Below, one piece after another: positions 33,101 through 44,385 of a stretch of DNA of 64,000 nt (position 1 is its first letter; the number at the start of each line of letters is the position of its first letter). The DNA lies in assembly GCA_037176845.1 (NCBI GenBank), contig JAYKXP010000204.1, positions 1 through 64,000 on the forward strand. The letters are read 5' to 3'. The notes below the pieces were generated by a model. It saw only the letters and a list, made by a program, of their open reading frames with translations. It did not search any database and was not told where the DNA came from. This stretch comes from Paramarasmius palmivorus. Lineage: Eukaryota; Basidiomycota; Agaricomycetes; Agaricales; Marasmiaceae. A program made the translations under genes and the position numbers.

Positions 33101-33717
33101 TCTTCTTGGAGTTCTTCCTCCTGTTCTTCTTCCTCCTGTTTTTGTTCTTCTTGTTGTACTTCCTGTACTTCTTCTTGTGTATTAGATGTCCCAGCTGGTG
33201 GGAATACTAATGGTTGTGGTTCTGGTACTGTGGTTCGTAGGACGTTTCCTCGAACTACTTCTTCGTTGTGATCGTCACAATCCCTAAAATCTCCAACTAG
33301 TAGTGCTTCCTTAGGAGCACTAATTTGATTCCTTCTGTTTGGACACGGTTGCTCTGTGCAGAGATACCACTTGCGTCTGTTGAGATCTAAATGACAATCT
33401 CGTAATCTGTCGATATCAAACTGGTGTGACCAATTGACACAGATTAGATCTGTTCGGAGTTGGGTGGGTTGTGCAGAAGATGCTGGTGGTGTGTTCAATC
33501 CTCCAACTGGACTTTGTCTCCTGGAAGGGATACGTGATGGATTTCTGGATGGGTGTGTCGATATACTAGTTGGTCCTGATGGACTTGGTTGTCTACTTCC
33601 TACTGGTGTAGGTTGTCTGCTTGGATTTCTGGATCCACGTAATATTTGTTCTGGGTTGAAAGTTCCTGGTACTGGGGTGCTGCTTCTGGATTGATAACGG
33701 CTTCCTCGATTGGACAT
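30170..33717 (-). CDS. gag-pol: Copia B Gag-protease-integrase plus N-terminal RT fragment
   Basis: The frame opens MSNRGSRYQSRSSTPVPG at 33717 and runs about 1178 residues. The N-terminal 300 residues are Ser/Arg/Pro-rich with a Cys-containing patch (WYLCTEQPCPNRR) and an acidic Glu/Gln run. Then come a Copia Gag region, the zinc knuckle CFNCGGKGHMAKAC (about 32190), protease DSGCTSHM (about 31935), integrase HHCC finger (CMAGHMNY...CKVCLLGKARR), catalytic Asp in HMDVWGP and HSDRGGEF and Glu in PEQNGNAERAHG, and the start of RT (WYMAMEDEINRL). The end is degraded: a small deletion near 30228 shifts the frame, and TGA lies at 30207-30209 in the shifted RT frame. The 1.8-kb insertion follows. 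MSKAVKAF further in could be an alternative Gag start. Confidence 0.9.
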
Positions 33718-33772
33718 ACACTAGTCCGGTGTTTAATCTCGGTTATACTCTGGGTCGGCTATAATCTAAAAG

Positions 33773-33787
33773 CCGGGGCCCATAACC
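33773..33787 (-). other. Copia B primer binding site (initiator Met half-tRNA type)
   Basis: On the minus strand AGGTTATGGGCCCCGG directly follows the 5' LTR, the same motif as in Copia A. Confidence 0.6.
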
Positions 33788-34087
33788 TGTCAGAGTTTAA
33801 AGTCTAACTCTGATAGCAGCGATAGCGCACACAGCGCGAAGATGAGAGTGACTCAGAAGTTGAGAGAACAACTGATAATATTTGTAGGCTTTTCTGTCTA
33901 GCTTATATACAAGAGCAGGGATAAAAGATAAACCTAATAGTACAATAATAGATGAGTGAAACTGACAGGATACTCTAGTGGGTTACAACCCGATCTATAG
34001 ATATATGTTTTCTGAGTAATGTGGCATAGGCGGAGTATAGTGGTGAAATGAGTCATATGAGTAACATCTATATTTAGTATTCCAACA
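33788..34087 (-). repeat. Copia B 5' LTR (right)
   Basis: 300-bp partner of the LTR at 18024-18323, followed by the AGCTG duplication at 34088-34092. Confidence 0.9.
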
Positions 34088-34135
34088 AGCTGGACCTTGA
34101 AAACCAGATTATAAGAATGCATCTATATCATTGAA

Positions 34136-34570
34136 AACAGATAGGCCTACTGTCTTCCCAAATAGCTTTCGGGCTCATGACCGTGTCATGTGCTATGCAA
34201 GAGAACAGCTCTGCGACTTGAGTGTGAGAAACATCTTGCCAGCCATGATATTCCATCACAATCAGATCTTGACAAAATAAATAGAGCTTTGACAGACACG
34301 TGGAGTCTATTGCTACCTGTGGCTAGATATGATTAAAATGGTTCTTCACTTCTGGATTGGACACTCACATCACACATACGATCTTCGACACAACTTCAAT
34401 CTGATGTATCATACTACTCGAAGATGATTCTGAGTATATTCAACAGGTGATATCCCTCCAACGTTTCCACACATCTAAAGAGTGCAGCTAAGTATAGAGG
34501 ATGGATATGCACAGTAAGGTTGAAAGGTCCGTGAGATTATGCCCACTCACCAGTAGAATCAAACCTGCTC
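34136..34570. other. Intergenic, nothing recognised
   Basis: This lies between the split ORF tail (34093-34135) and the minus-strand exon at 34571. No protein-like frame stands out. Confidence 0.35.
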
Positions 34571-34749
34571 TTAACAAACCGTCCACCAAGCTACCTTTCT
34601 CCAGAAACTTGGCTGATAAGCCAGCCAGTGGGAAAACCTGTTGAGTATCTTGTAACGATCTACTTCAAAAACGCGCTGAATATAGCCCTTCTCAGGTGTC
34701 ATCAGAAGATCAGTTATGAGTGGAATGATCTCAACACCTTCACCGAACC
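34571..34749 (-). pseudogene. Host gene exon, upstream exon at 39690-39740; KDZ transposon in the intron
   Basis: On the minus strand an exon at 39740-39690 (NVFFSKVQTISPFWAS) ends at a good donor (GTGAGC). After removing the 4.9-kb transposon and one TSD copy, a 56-nt intron ends at CAAACAG, and the frame continues at 34749 as FGEGVEIIPLITDLL...RFSHWLAYQPSFWRKVAWW to TAA at 34571. The hydrophobic and aromatic pattern looks like real protein, but I do not recognise the family. Upstream exons beyond 39740 were not established. An alternative is an unspliced frame with a TGA in place of the donor. Confidence 0.4.
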
Positions 34750-34778
34750 CTGTTTGCTCATGATACGGCCAACTTATA

Positions 34779-35705
34779 CACTTCAGGCAACCCCCTACTG
34801 GACCTAGTTAGGCTACACTCCAAAGTGTAAAAGAAAGACCTTAGAGGTACTTATATAGGTCTGTATGCCCAAGTAGGCATATACCTGAGAGTATTCTGAG
34901 GGTGTAGAGGCAAGTGCCTCAATGCAAATTTTATATGTTCTGGCATATGCCTGAGATGTTTTCTGTGGGTTCAAGCACATGCCCAGCAGCAGTATGGGCA
35001 CTTGATATGCTAGGCATTTGCCTATGAAAGGTAATGTGACAGGGGTGTCAGGGGTCCTTTTAACCTGATAGTAGGCAGGCATTTGCCCCATTTACAGTGC
35101 ATATTCTATCAGTATACTATTGGTTTCTGGACATGCATTATATACAATATAGCAACAGAAATATGCAGGATTTGATCTATTTGAAACACTAGGCATATGC
35201 CCAAGCATGGCTTCAGTCCTATAAATGGTGCCTATATTGGATCGATACTCACTGACTTAGGCAAATGTAGTTCAATATATAATCCAAACCTCTGTCTCAC
35301 TTTTTCTAAATGTGGGCAAATATGCTTGAGATTCAGAGGGTAACCATTATATATATGTGAATCAAAGGAGAAGACATATGTCTGAGATTAGATTATATTG
35401 GGCATATGCCCTACTAACAGCTTAGCTGGGGCATCTGCCTACCATAATGATATGTGTGTCAGAGCATATTCATTTCATAGGTACATGTTTCTAACATCCA
35501 TAGAGATACACCATGGATTGTATAAGAATTAGGCATGTGCCTTGTAAATCTATCTCAGGCATATATATTCGTTCACTAGGCATATGCCCTCCTACATGTA
35601 TTCACCAGGCATATGCCCCACTACATTTATTTACCAGGCATACGCCCCACTATATTTGTTCACCAGGCATATGCCCCTCTATGTTTATTCACCAGGCATC
35701 TGCCC
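34779..35705. repeat. Left TIR of the KDZ transposon with GGCATATGCC motifs
   Basis: It is complementary to 38745-39654. The decamer GGCATATGCC or one-base variants (GGCATTTGCC, GGCATCTGCC, GGCATGTGCC) recur more than ten times along the arm. Five near-tandem units of about 31 bp (motif plus CTACATTTATTCACC-like spacer) lie at 35570-35705. Such arrays could be transposase binding sites. Confidence 0.8.
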
Positions 35706-35870
35706 AGAGCCAATCATTATTATCAGTCGGGCATCTATCGTTAATTTAATGAATAGATAATCAATTTATTGACTACTTACATAGTGACTCTGCAAATAAA
35801 GTGTTGAATAAAAAAGGAAGTATAATGAATGTGATACTGGGATACTCAGCAAATTCAATCAACAAAAAGC

Positions 35871-35964
35871 ACCTCAACCGTGAGTAGAACACAGAACCTT
35901 AGCAACATGTCCTCGGTGCATGCGATAATTCATGTGCTACACTATACCATTAAGCCATTGAGGT
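35871..35964 (-). tRNA. tRNA-like sequence inside the KDZ transposon
   Basis: On the minus strand the ends pair as a perfect 7-bp acceptor stem (ACCTCAA/TTGAGGT). T8, G9, an A-box-like GGCTTAATGG and a 5-bp T stem around TTCTACT are present, and a T5 run follows four bases downstream. The middle is too long (94 nt in all) and the anticodon arm (CATG/CATG with an 8-nt loop) is not canonical. It may be a decayed class II tRNA or a tRNA-derived SINE. Confidence 0.35.
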
Positions 35965-36076
35965 TAACGTCTTAGACTCATTATCATCATTCCTAATGTC
36001 CCCCTTAGTACTATCCGTGAATTCTCAATGTTCACCACACTTAAGTTCAGCATAGAAAAACATTAAAATGTGAGGT

Positions 36077-38612
36077 TTATTCACCACTATTATCATCATC
36101 TACATCCATATCTACATCTACCAGGTCTATATGATCCAGAAGCTCAATAAATGTCGGGTCAATGGAACCGTTGTCTGAGTCCAGGTCATCCTCATCGTCA
36201 GAGGATAGATGTGTCAGTGCAACTTCCTTCACAAGGTCTCTACGTGCTGAAGAATAAGATGATTGCACTTCCACAGGAGAGGGACCCCAGGGGGATGTCG
36301 AAGTAGAGGCACGGAGAACTCGCATCGAGCGCTGCCATTGGTAGAGTATTGCAAGTAATTCATCCTTATGACATTGAAGCTGGAACATAATGGATGAATC
36401 TGGCATCATAGTTAACAAAGACACGAAAGAGAAGACAAAACAGAAACACACCAGTAGAAGTACTGTGAGCCTTTGAGACAATTGCCCACTCATCAGCAAA
36501 CCATTCTTGAATAGCGTCCCGTTCCATCTGAAGACGTAACAACTCCTCGTCGCATCGATCCTTCTCAAGAAGGGCCTGGATAGCACCCCAGACTCCATCA
36601 TTGGATAGCCATAGAGGAGGTGAACCATGGCAATCATCATAAAGCCCAGAATCGTCCCATATAGCGTCGTCGACATCTAACTTGAACAAAGTCTTCACAT
36701 CGATGGGAGTGGGGGCAATAGCATGAGCAGGTGCTTTCCCTAGGCGGATTAACTTCTCCATTGTTGAAACCAGGTCATTGAACTGTTTTGCAAGGCGTTA
36801 AATTGTTGGATCACGCTTTTTCACAGCATCTTCGAGATGCTGATCAACCTTTCGCTCTGTACAGGATCATTTAGTTCCAGGACAAAGGAAAAATGAGGAC
36901 ACAAACCGTTATTTGTGCTATGTTTCCGATAACTTCGTTCCAATCTGTCCCTTTCAAACTTCCTGTGTCGCATGCGTTCGAGAAGCCGAGTCTTGACAGC
37001 CATGGCATTCATCCGTGCATTGATATATGGATTGTTCAACAGACTCTTAACTTCCTGCTGCTCGCTAACGCCAAGCTTGGCCTCAGAGGCACGTAACTTG
37101 CGCCGACCTTCCCGCAGTTGCGCTTCCTTTACATCCAAATCTGCCTTCACATCAATCCGAACTGGGACAGAAAGTGACATGTCAAGGAGGGACTCTTCAA
37201 GGCGAGCAACGCGGGCCATCAACTGGTCAATGGCTTCACGAAGACGTACAACCTCCTCAACTGCACGTTTGCCAGAACCCCGGGACTGGGCTAGAAGCAT
37301 TGGTGATCAGCTTTGAGCTAAATGAACACTATCCAGTGCTTACCAGGTAATGGCTTTGTTTGATATGCAACTTGATCCTCCCATTGCGCACGAAGGAAGT
37401 CTTCATCATGACCAGCCTTAGTAAGTTGGGCAATAGCTCTGTCACGTCGTTCATGGCACGATAGCCACTTACGTTCCATCCATTGACCTAAGGACCTGAG
37501 CAACTGATGATCAAAGTGTCGGATTTGCATATCAAGTGTGTATATGCGAACATGATACTGGATAAAAGGTCTAAGCTCAAGATATGCAACTGAACCAACT
37601 GACACTTACCCCGCAGACTCGCAGGAAGGGGATTAATTTGCTGATCGAGTGCCAGAACCGCTCACATCCCTCTCCATCAGATAGCCCAAAACCTTTGCAC
37701 TTTCTTGGGTGATATATTACTTGACATGGCCAGCGATGTCCGAATGCGTGAAATACAGATATCACAAAGGAAATTCGGGGCAGAAATGCACCAAGGAAGT
37801 TCCATTTGATGCATGAATGATGAAGCTGACAAGCAATGTCGTAGAGAAGGCCAATAGTAAAGGTATCAGGTAGGTGCTTGAACAATGTTTCGAGGAGGGC
37901 TAAAACATAATGCTGTTTTTCACCAGCTGAATTCATATTCACCAACCAGAGAACGCGATTGTGACGACAGAGAAGGCCCATTAGTCCCGTGCAGTCGAAA
38001 AACTGGGTGCTAGCTTTCTCGCGTCGTTCATCCGCAGCAGTGAAGCTGTCTTGACAACCATCCAAAACAGATATTGGAACTTTAAGTGGTCCCTCATACC
38101 CATCAGGTAGGTTATCCTCGATGATGACAGAAGAAGGGTTGGGACGGCGACGTTGAGGTCGCACAGACTCAACACGGGCCTCCACCTCCTTCACTAGTTC
38201 CTCGGGGATGAAGACAGTTTTGGGGTAGACCATGGGATGGTCTCGCACTTGCTTGTTGTGCTTTTGCGTGAAACAGGCATCAACGCACACAATCACATCA
38301 AATCTGTAACGCTGTTTAGACACTGCCGGATGGGAAGGAGAAGACTGCATACCCATCTGAGGGTCTAGATTTACCACCAAAGCAGGCAGGACAACGCAAT
38401 CGTAGGTAGTCCGATGGGCGGGTCAAGGGAGCTGAGCCTGGAGCATTTGGGCACGTCTTCTTTCGAGGTTCAAGATCAGGTGAGGTGGAGGTTGAAAAGT
38501 CGGACGTGTCACTACTGTTATCCAGTGTGGCAGGATCGTTGGATAATGGAGCGTCTAGTTCTTCGCGCGCTGTCCGACACAGCTTGTCAAGGAATGCCCT
38601 TGCCACATTCAT
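36077..38612 (-). CDS. KDZ-family transposase (CxC1-like type) of the 4.9-kb transposon
   Basis: ATG at 38612 (MNVARAFLDKLCRTAREEL) to TAA at 36077. An intron of about 52 nt at 38383-38332 joins CPACFG to VSKQRYRFDVIVCVDACF, the usual start of the KDZ core. Candidate catalytic residues are Asp in VCVDACF (about 38285), Asp in LLYDIACQL (about 37842) and Glu in SDGEGCERFW (about 37676). Further exons (about 37600-37340, 37300-36880, 36760-36460, 36385-36077) give a coiled-coil-rich and acidic C-terminus. No in-frame stop was noticed. The N-terminal Cys cluster is short compared with the copy at 9140, so this belongs to a different KDZ subfamily. Confidence 0.82.
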
Positions 38613-38744
38613 GTGGGCATATACTATTCACTGACAATATCCAATTCTTTGCAGATTTGGACTCAAGAGGCTAGACAATGTGAATGTATTTCTTTTATGT
38701 GCTGTTGGTAGTACAAATCAATCTAGACTCATGTTGTTGACAAG

Positions 38745-39654
38745 TTAAAACTGGTGGGGCATATGCCTGGTGAATAAATGTAGTGGGGCATATGCCTGGT
38801 GAAAAAATGTAGTGGGGCATATGCCTGGTGAATAAATGTAGCGGGGCATATGCCTAGTGAACGAATATATATGCCTGAGATAGATTTACAAGGCACATGC
38901 CTAATCCTTATACAATCCATGGTGTATCTCTATGGATGTTAGAAACATGTACCTATGAAATGAATATGCTCTGACACACATATCATTATGGTAGGCAGAT
39001 GCCCCAGCTAAGCTGTTAGTAGGGCATATGCCCAATATAATCTAATCTCAGACATATGTCTTCTCCTTTGATTCACATATATATAATGGTTACCCTCTGA
39101 ATCTCAAGCATATTTGCCCACATTTAGAAAAAGTGAGACAGAGGTTTGGATTATATATTGAACTACATTTGCCTAAGTCAGTGAGTATCGATCCAATATA
39201 TGCACCATTTATAGGACTGAAGCCATGCTTGGGCATATGCCTAGTGTTTCAAATAGATCAAATCCTGCATATTTCTGTTGCTATATTGTATATAATGCAT
39301 GTCCAGAAACCAATAGTATACTGATAGAATATGCACTGTAAATGGGGCAAATGCCTGCCTACTATCAGGTTAAAAGGACCCCTGACACCCCTGTCACATT
39401 ACCTTTCATAGGCAAATGCCTAGCATATCAAGTGCCCATACTGCTGCTGGGCATGTGCTTGAACCCACAGAAAACATCTCAGGCATATGCCAGAACATAT
39501 AAAATTTGCATTGAGGCACTTGCCTCTACACCCTCAGAATACTCTCAGGTATATGCCTACTTGGGCATACAGACCTATATAAGTACCTCTAAGGTCTTTC
39601 TTTTACACTTTGGAGTGTAGCCTAACTAGGTCCAGTAGGGGGTTGCCTGAAGTG
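38745..39654. repeat. Right TIR of the KDZ transposon
   Basis: Reverse complement of 34779-35705, with four near-tandem units of the GGCATATGCC type at 38757-38870 against five in the left arm. Confidence 0.8.
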
Positions 39655-39740
39655 AACTTATATTGGTTGATTTGACCTTTCCAGCTCACCACGAGGCCCA
39701 GAACGGAGAGATAGTTTGCACCTTTGAGAAGAACACGTTG

Positions 39741-41424
39741 CTGGTAGGTTTGTTTGTTTGCAGTACTAGGTTAAAGTTCAAGGCTTTTGTCAATTAGTGA
39801 TTATAGAAACCATACATTACACCATGAGTGACAACTGGAATATATTTAACACTGTTTAGTATTGAATTGAACACAAGAAAATCCCCTCTTGCTCATTTCT
39901 TGCCTGTATCCTTTAAAACGGCCAGGCGAGACCTGCATTCACTTTCCAGGTATCTTATCGATTGAAGTCATGGCATCATATCGAGTAGGAGCTAAGGTGG
40001 TAGTAGCTGAGAATCAAGATGACGTTACAGACATAAAAGAATGCACTGCTCTCGTGTGACAGACACAGCTCCACTGATTCATGTCCTCCATAGTGCGAAG
40101 GAAGGCATAGGAACTTACCTGGGATACCGTGTGACTGATTGACAGGACTGGTAGCAACGAGAGGGAATGCGGGTCTAGAGTCGTTACAGCATTCAGATTT
40201 GATATGAGGATGTGGTAGTGTTGCATTTGGGAGGTCTATATGAAGCCCAGGGGAACATGGAGGAGGTATAGCGGTTACGATGGATTTGTGTGATGTTTTG
40301 AGTGCTGGCTAACCAGCTAAGTCTGATGGGCGTGTGGTATAAGTGCAGAGGTATGGTGTACTTTGTGATTTGACTGATCGGGGTAGATGGGCTGCGAAAG
40401 GAGTCCTGGCACCGTTCTAAGTTCCAGGTAGTAGGGGGAAGGTCAGGGAATTGAAGAATCAACAGGCCAAGAGGTTGACAAGCGTGTTCTCGATGCTTCG
40501 CTGCTCAGGTTAGGTAAAGTGGCTATAAGGAGATGTAATGATTTCAGCACAAGGAACACCTGAAGTTTTAGCCATAACATACCTCAGTTAGCGTTAGCAT
40601 AGTCTGTTATTCTTGCTCTCAAGAACCTCTCTCATCCAACTATCCCATCACATACATTGACATTTGACGGGCTCGTAGCTCCCTCTGAACAAGAGCTGGT
40701 GTTGAGAGAGCAACATGAACACCAGTCGAAATGTAGTAATGCTCAAGGATTTGAAGTTCCAAGGCTTCTGTGAGGACGACCTGAGAAAGGGAGTGAGGCG
40801 GTTCATCGTCATATCAAGGGGTGTCAGTGTAGTCACACCGACAAGCGAATCATGAGGGACAGTATATGTCTTTCCAGTACCTTGTTGATGCATACTACGG
40901 CTTGGCTGGACGAACTTGGAGTTGAAGCATATGACATGCTACACGATGGATCCCATGGTCATCAGGTCCCGGTGGAGGGATGGATGAGGAAATCCTGGAG
41001 TGGACCTAGGATACATGAGGAAGAGATTAGATTAGGAACAATGACATGGAAAAGGCACTCACCAATCGCATCAGACATGGTTCGTTACAGCAGAAGCAGC
41101 CAAGTCAACACCATTCCCTATTCTCCATGCTCCAACTTGGCGCCACTGGGAATCAACTCCTTGTCATAGGCAGTGCAACAGAAACATCGGACACAGACAC
41201 AGTTGTGAGAGGGGCATGACGCGTGTATATTTCGGAGCGAAGGAATAAGATAACTAGAGTGTTGTGCGTTGTGGGGAATGACAAATAGGGTTGCACATGA
41301 AAGATTCATGTGTGGTGGATGTCCTGGTGAGTGCGTGTCATGAATTCAAGGGAGATGCTGACGTGAGTGTGTGGGTATACCAGCACGTTTGAATACCACA
41401 GGATGGTGGAGTTTCTCGTGTGCC
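39741..41424. other. Low-content region with weak coding traces on the minus strand
   Basis: Short protein-like runs occur on the minus strand (for example EALELQILEHYYISTGVHVA near 40755-40690 and a 90-residue frame at 40193-40462) but no splice model holds together. These are probably remains of one or more decayed genes. Confidence 0.3.
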
Positions 41425-41885
41425 TCACTGGAGAGACAGAGAGGTTGTAATAAGAGCATGGAGTAGTGACAATAGGGTAGAGTAGCTTCGAGGATGTTGT
41501 GGCTGTTGTGCTGGGTTATGAGAAAATTCCAGCAAAGGGTTCTGATTCTTCCAGGTAGTAGTTTCTTTGGTAGTCGCAGGTTGATTTCTATCCAGTCCAG
41601 AGCATAGATGAGTGATAAGTTGGAGCATAGAAAAAGCTTTACATTCACCAGATCCATCGTGCTCCTATAATGGTTTCCGGCCATCCAAAAGCTGCAAAAC
41701 TCTCCAATGAGCTATAATTCCATCAAAGAAATATGCCTGTATCACTTGCTTGAGAGGATTGTTCCGGAAAGCATCGACTTTGAACAAGCTTGTTGCTGGC
41801 GAAGGTCCAAAATTGTTTGTTGTCACCAAACACGAGCAGTTGGGGTTAGGGTCAGACTGGTTTTACACTAACACCGGATGGCTTC
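41425..41885 (-). pseudogene. Decayed hypothetical coding sequence
   Basis: From a likely acceptor near 41880 the frame reads SDPNPNCSCLVTTNN and on through AYFFDGIIAHWRVLQLLDG. It meets TAG, then continues in the same frame as MLQLITHLCSGLDRN...SLLHALITTSLSLQ to TGA at 41425. The opening DPNPN and about 17 bases around it match the opening of the hypothetical exon at 53190, which suggests paralogues. No domain is recognised. Confidence 0.35.
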
Positions 41886-42831
41886 CCTTGCTCATCATCT
41901 GCTTTGTTCTGCTGCAGAATCCCCTTTCAATGGCCTCAGAATGGATGAACACAGGGTAAGTAGATATACATACCTATAATCACATTCTTGAATCTGATAT
42001 TGCTGTTTCGCCTTTTTACAGACATGTTTTAGTTCGTGCCATAAAAAGAGCTTGATAGCTGTATGGATCCCTGAAAGGTACCAAAGAGTTATGTGAGAGA
42101 GATAAGGAGGGGATATATGACTTGGTACAGGTCCAGATTCAGAGCATAAGGTATGTACTCTGAAAATCCAGTTGCTGGTTTGGTGCTACTATCTCGAAAT
42201 GTAGCCCTGTCTATTGTAATATACCAAAATCATTCAATCTGCCTAGTGCTCGCCTGCCTGTAAGACGTCTCAGAAGATTGTTCTCACATATAGAATCTGA
42301 TCATTTCATTGTCTAGGCAAACTCTCTCAATCGGATACTTTTGAAGCACATCTTACCCTTCCCTGCTCAATGTGAAAGTCACTAGCCATGTACTGATACT
42401 ATTGTCTACGGCCAATGAAACTATCTCCCTCCTTGTTTGTAAGAACAACCTTACCTAAAATTCTGCCTTACCACCACATACACTCAGTCGATTCAATTGC
42501 TATCAAACCGAACAAATTGTTATCATTGCACTCGTGAACTGTCCATAAATCCACACAAAATATGCTCTTCCACTGCTTGCTGATATTGATTGACATCTCC
42601 GACCCATCGGTTACATTCTTAAAGGGCAGATCCACCTCTCAAGTATATTCGTCAGGTCTAGCGGAAATGCATCATTTACCATACCCCACCTATACCGTAT
42701 CCTTCCACCAACTCAGCATCGCATTCCCTGATGGCAATTGGTCCCCTCTTTTATGCTTCCGGTGATCAAAGATCGCCCCACGAAAGACTCGCAGATTTGA
42801 GAAACATTGCCCGGTAATACCACTTAGTTTC
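41886..42831. other. Intergenic, nothing recognised
   Basis: Small unrelated open frames only. There is no repeat or domain that I can support. Confidence 0.3.
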
Positions 42832-44385
42832 GGTGAAATCACCTAATACTATGACTGCTCTCAGTGTACAAAAGCACTCTACTGTGGCGTAGTTGTGCAA
42901 GTGTGGTTCGGCGTGATCAGAGTTGCCGTGCTTAGAGATATCTACTCAAGCGTTGGATCAAGAGGGGTGAATTCACTTCGTATCAGGTGAATTCACTTGA
43001 GATCAGGTAATATCACTTCAGTTCGTTGAAGTTCTAGTAATGTACACCTTATATAGGTTCGGTACAGGTATGTGGGTGCTTCTATAAGCGTTTTATATGC
43101 TCCAAGGGCTATATGGAGCTGGTCTTGGGCTCAGTCTACACTGCCTTGAGTTGTATGACTCTACCAAAGTGAAACTACAGCACAACTGCTGGAAGAACAG
43201 CCACCAAAACCGTCTTCTGTAAAGTATGCAAGCAAGGAAGCTCAGCTACCAACACTGAGGCCTTCTCTACAATACTAAAGTGCTACCCAATAGTAAAAAC
43301 ACCTCTAGAACGTCACCAAAACGATCTAGTACAAAGTTCCCCAAGTGATAGAAGTGCAGAGCAATACACAAAGCCAACAACTTGGTCTTTATCACAAAAC
43401 TCAAGCTCTTGTCTGCAATGTGACCTTAACTAGTCTTCTCAATAAGGCTAGGGCCTGACCTGAGTAGGATTCTGATTGACAATAGCAATCTATTGGTGCG
43501 ATAACCACATACAACACTCTAGCATTGACATGGGGAACAGAAACCTACTTTCCCTCTACAAAACTGGCTCGCTTTTATACTGTACAAGGTGAAATCACTA
43601 GAATAATAGGTAATATAACTCGGAAAATGGATGGAACACAATGGAAAAGGGACGGAGAGAGAGATAAGACAAAGAAATAGACATATCAGGGAAATCTAGA
43701 GGTCACAACGTCCATATAAGTCGTTTTGAGTGTGACAATAAATATCATATTCTATATTTAGGCCCAGGAGTTGAATCCTGTGCCTGTGGGCTGTCGTTTA
43801 GCCTTGTAGAAATTTTCCTCTTCATGTGCCAAGGTATCTATCCACCAATAGGACACATTTCCGAAGTGATAGCACTCTTGGTGCTCAGTCAGCCAAAACC
43901 TTGGCTTAGATAGGTTATTTCAGTGTCCCAAATCGGTTGGAACACTCTATAGATGGTATATCTGACATATCTGCTTCCATTTATTTGAAATTCAGGCGTT
44001 GCCATCGTTGTACAGCTTTTCCTGATCATAGGAATAACTTTTATCCATGAGTCTAGACTTGGTCTGAACCTGCACAGCTTTATCGGACCATTTGGACCGA
44101 CTTTGCCGTTCTGTGCGTCATCCTGATTTGTCCCCTGAACCCCTGCAGCCCACTGGTGGTCAAAACAAAGTGAAATCACTATCCAAAATAAAAGAGTCCC
44201 TTGGGTATAAGGTCTAGGAAGTTATTAAGGTGTCGTACAAGGTGAAATCACCTCTGTACTTGCTCCCTACAGGTTTCAGGAGGCAGTCGTCATTACTAGA
44301 CTGCTGATACGACTACTAGTAGTGGCCAGATACCCATGTGTGGCATACCATGTAACCATTCTCTACTAATATCACCTCAGTAGTG
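42832..44385. repeat. Patch with recurring GGTGAAATCACC-like palindromes
   Basis: GGTGAAATCACC occurs at 42832 and 44241. Variants lie at 42966 and 42986 (GGTGAATTCACTT), 43006 (GGTAATATCACTT), 43588 (GGTGAAATCACT), 44169 and 44371. TGTACAAGGTGAAATCAC and CGTACAAGGTGAAATCAC occur about 650 bp apart. No ORF of note lies between. The pattern resembles the motif-filled arms of the KDZ transposon, so this could be a decayed DNA element. Confidence 0.4.

Larger units (their letters stand above)
18024..34087 (-). mobile_element. Copia B: Ty1/Copia LTR retrotransposon, nested and broken
   Basis: The element is bounded by 300-bp LTRs (18024-18323 and 33788-34087) with TSD AGCTG at 18019-18023 and 34088-34092. 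Read on the minus strand it carries a primer site, gag-protease-integrase, reverse transcriptase-RNase H, and a purine tract (AAGGGGAG) next to the 3' LTR. Two insertions split it: Copia A with Gypsy A inside (18349-27072) and an unidentified 1.8-kb sequence (28368-30169). Without these it would be about 5.5 kb, a normal size. Three in-frame TGA codons and a small deletion in the RT region show that it is inactive. Confidence 0.9.
34779..39654 (-). mobile_element. Complete KDZ DNA transposon, about 4.9 kb, with TIRs of about 0.9 kb and 8-bp TSD
   Basis: Terminal inverted repeats start CACTTCAGGCAACCCCCTAC at 34779 and end with its complement at 39654. The arms run to about 35705 and from about 38745. 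TSD AACTTATA lies at 34771-34778 and 39655-39662. KDZ elements are known for TIRs and 8-bp duplications. One transposase gene (36077-38612, minus) fills the interior. The arms contain a repeated palindrome (GGCATATGCC and close variants) and tandem units of about 31 bp at their inner ends. The clean duplication and well-matched arms suggest a young insertion. Confidence 0.88.
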
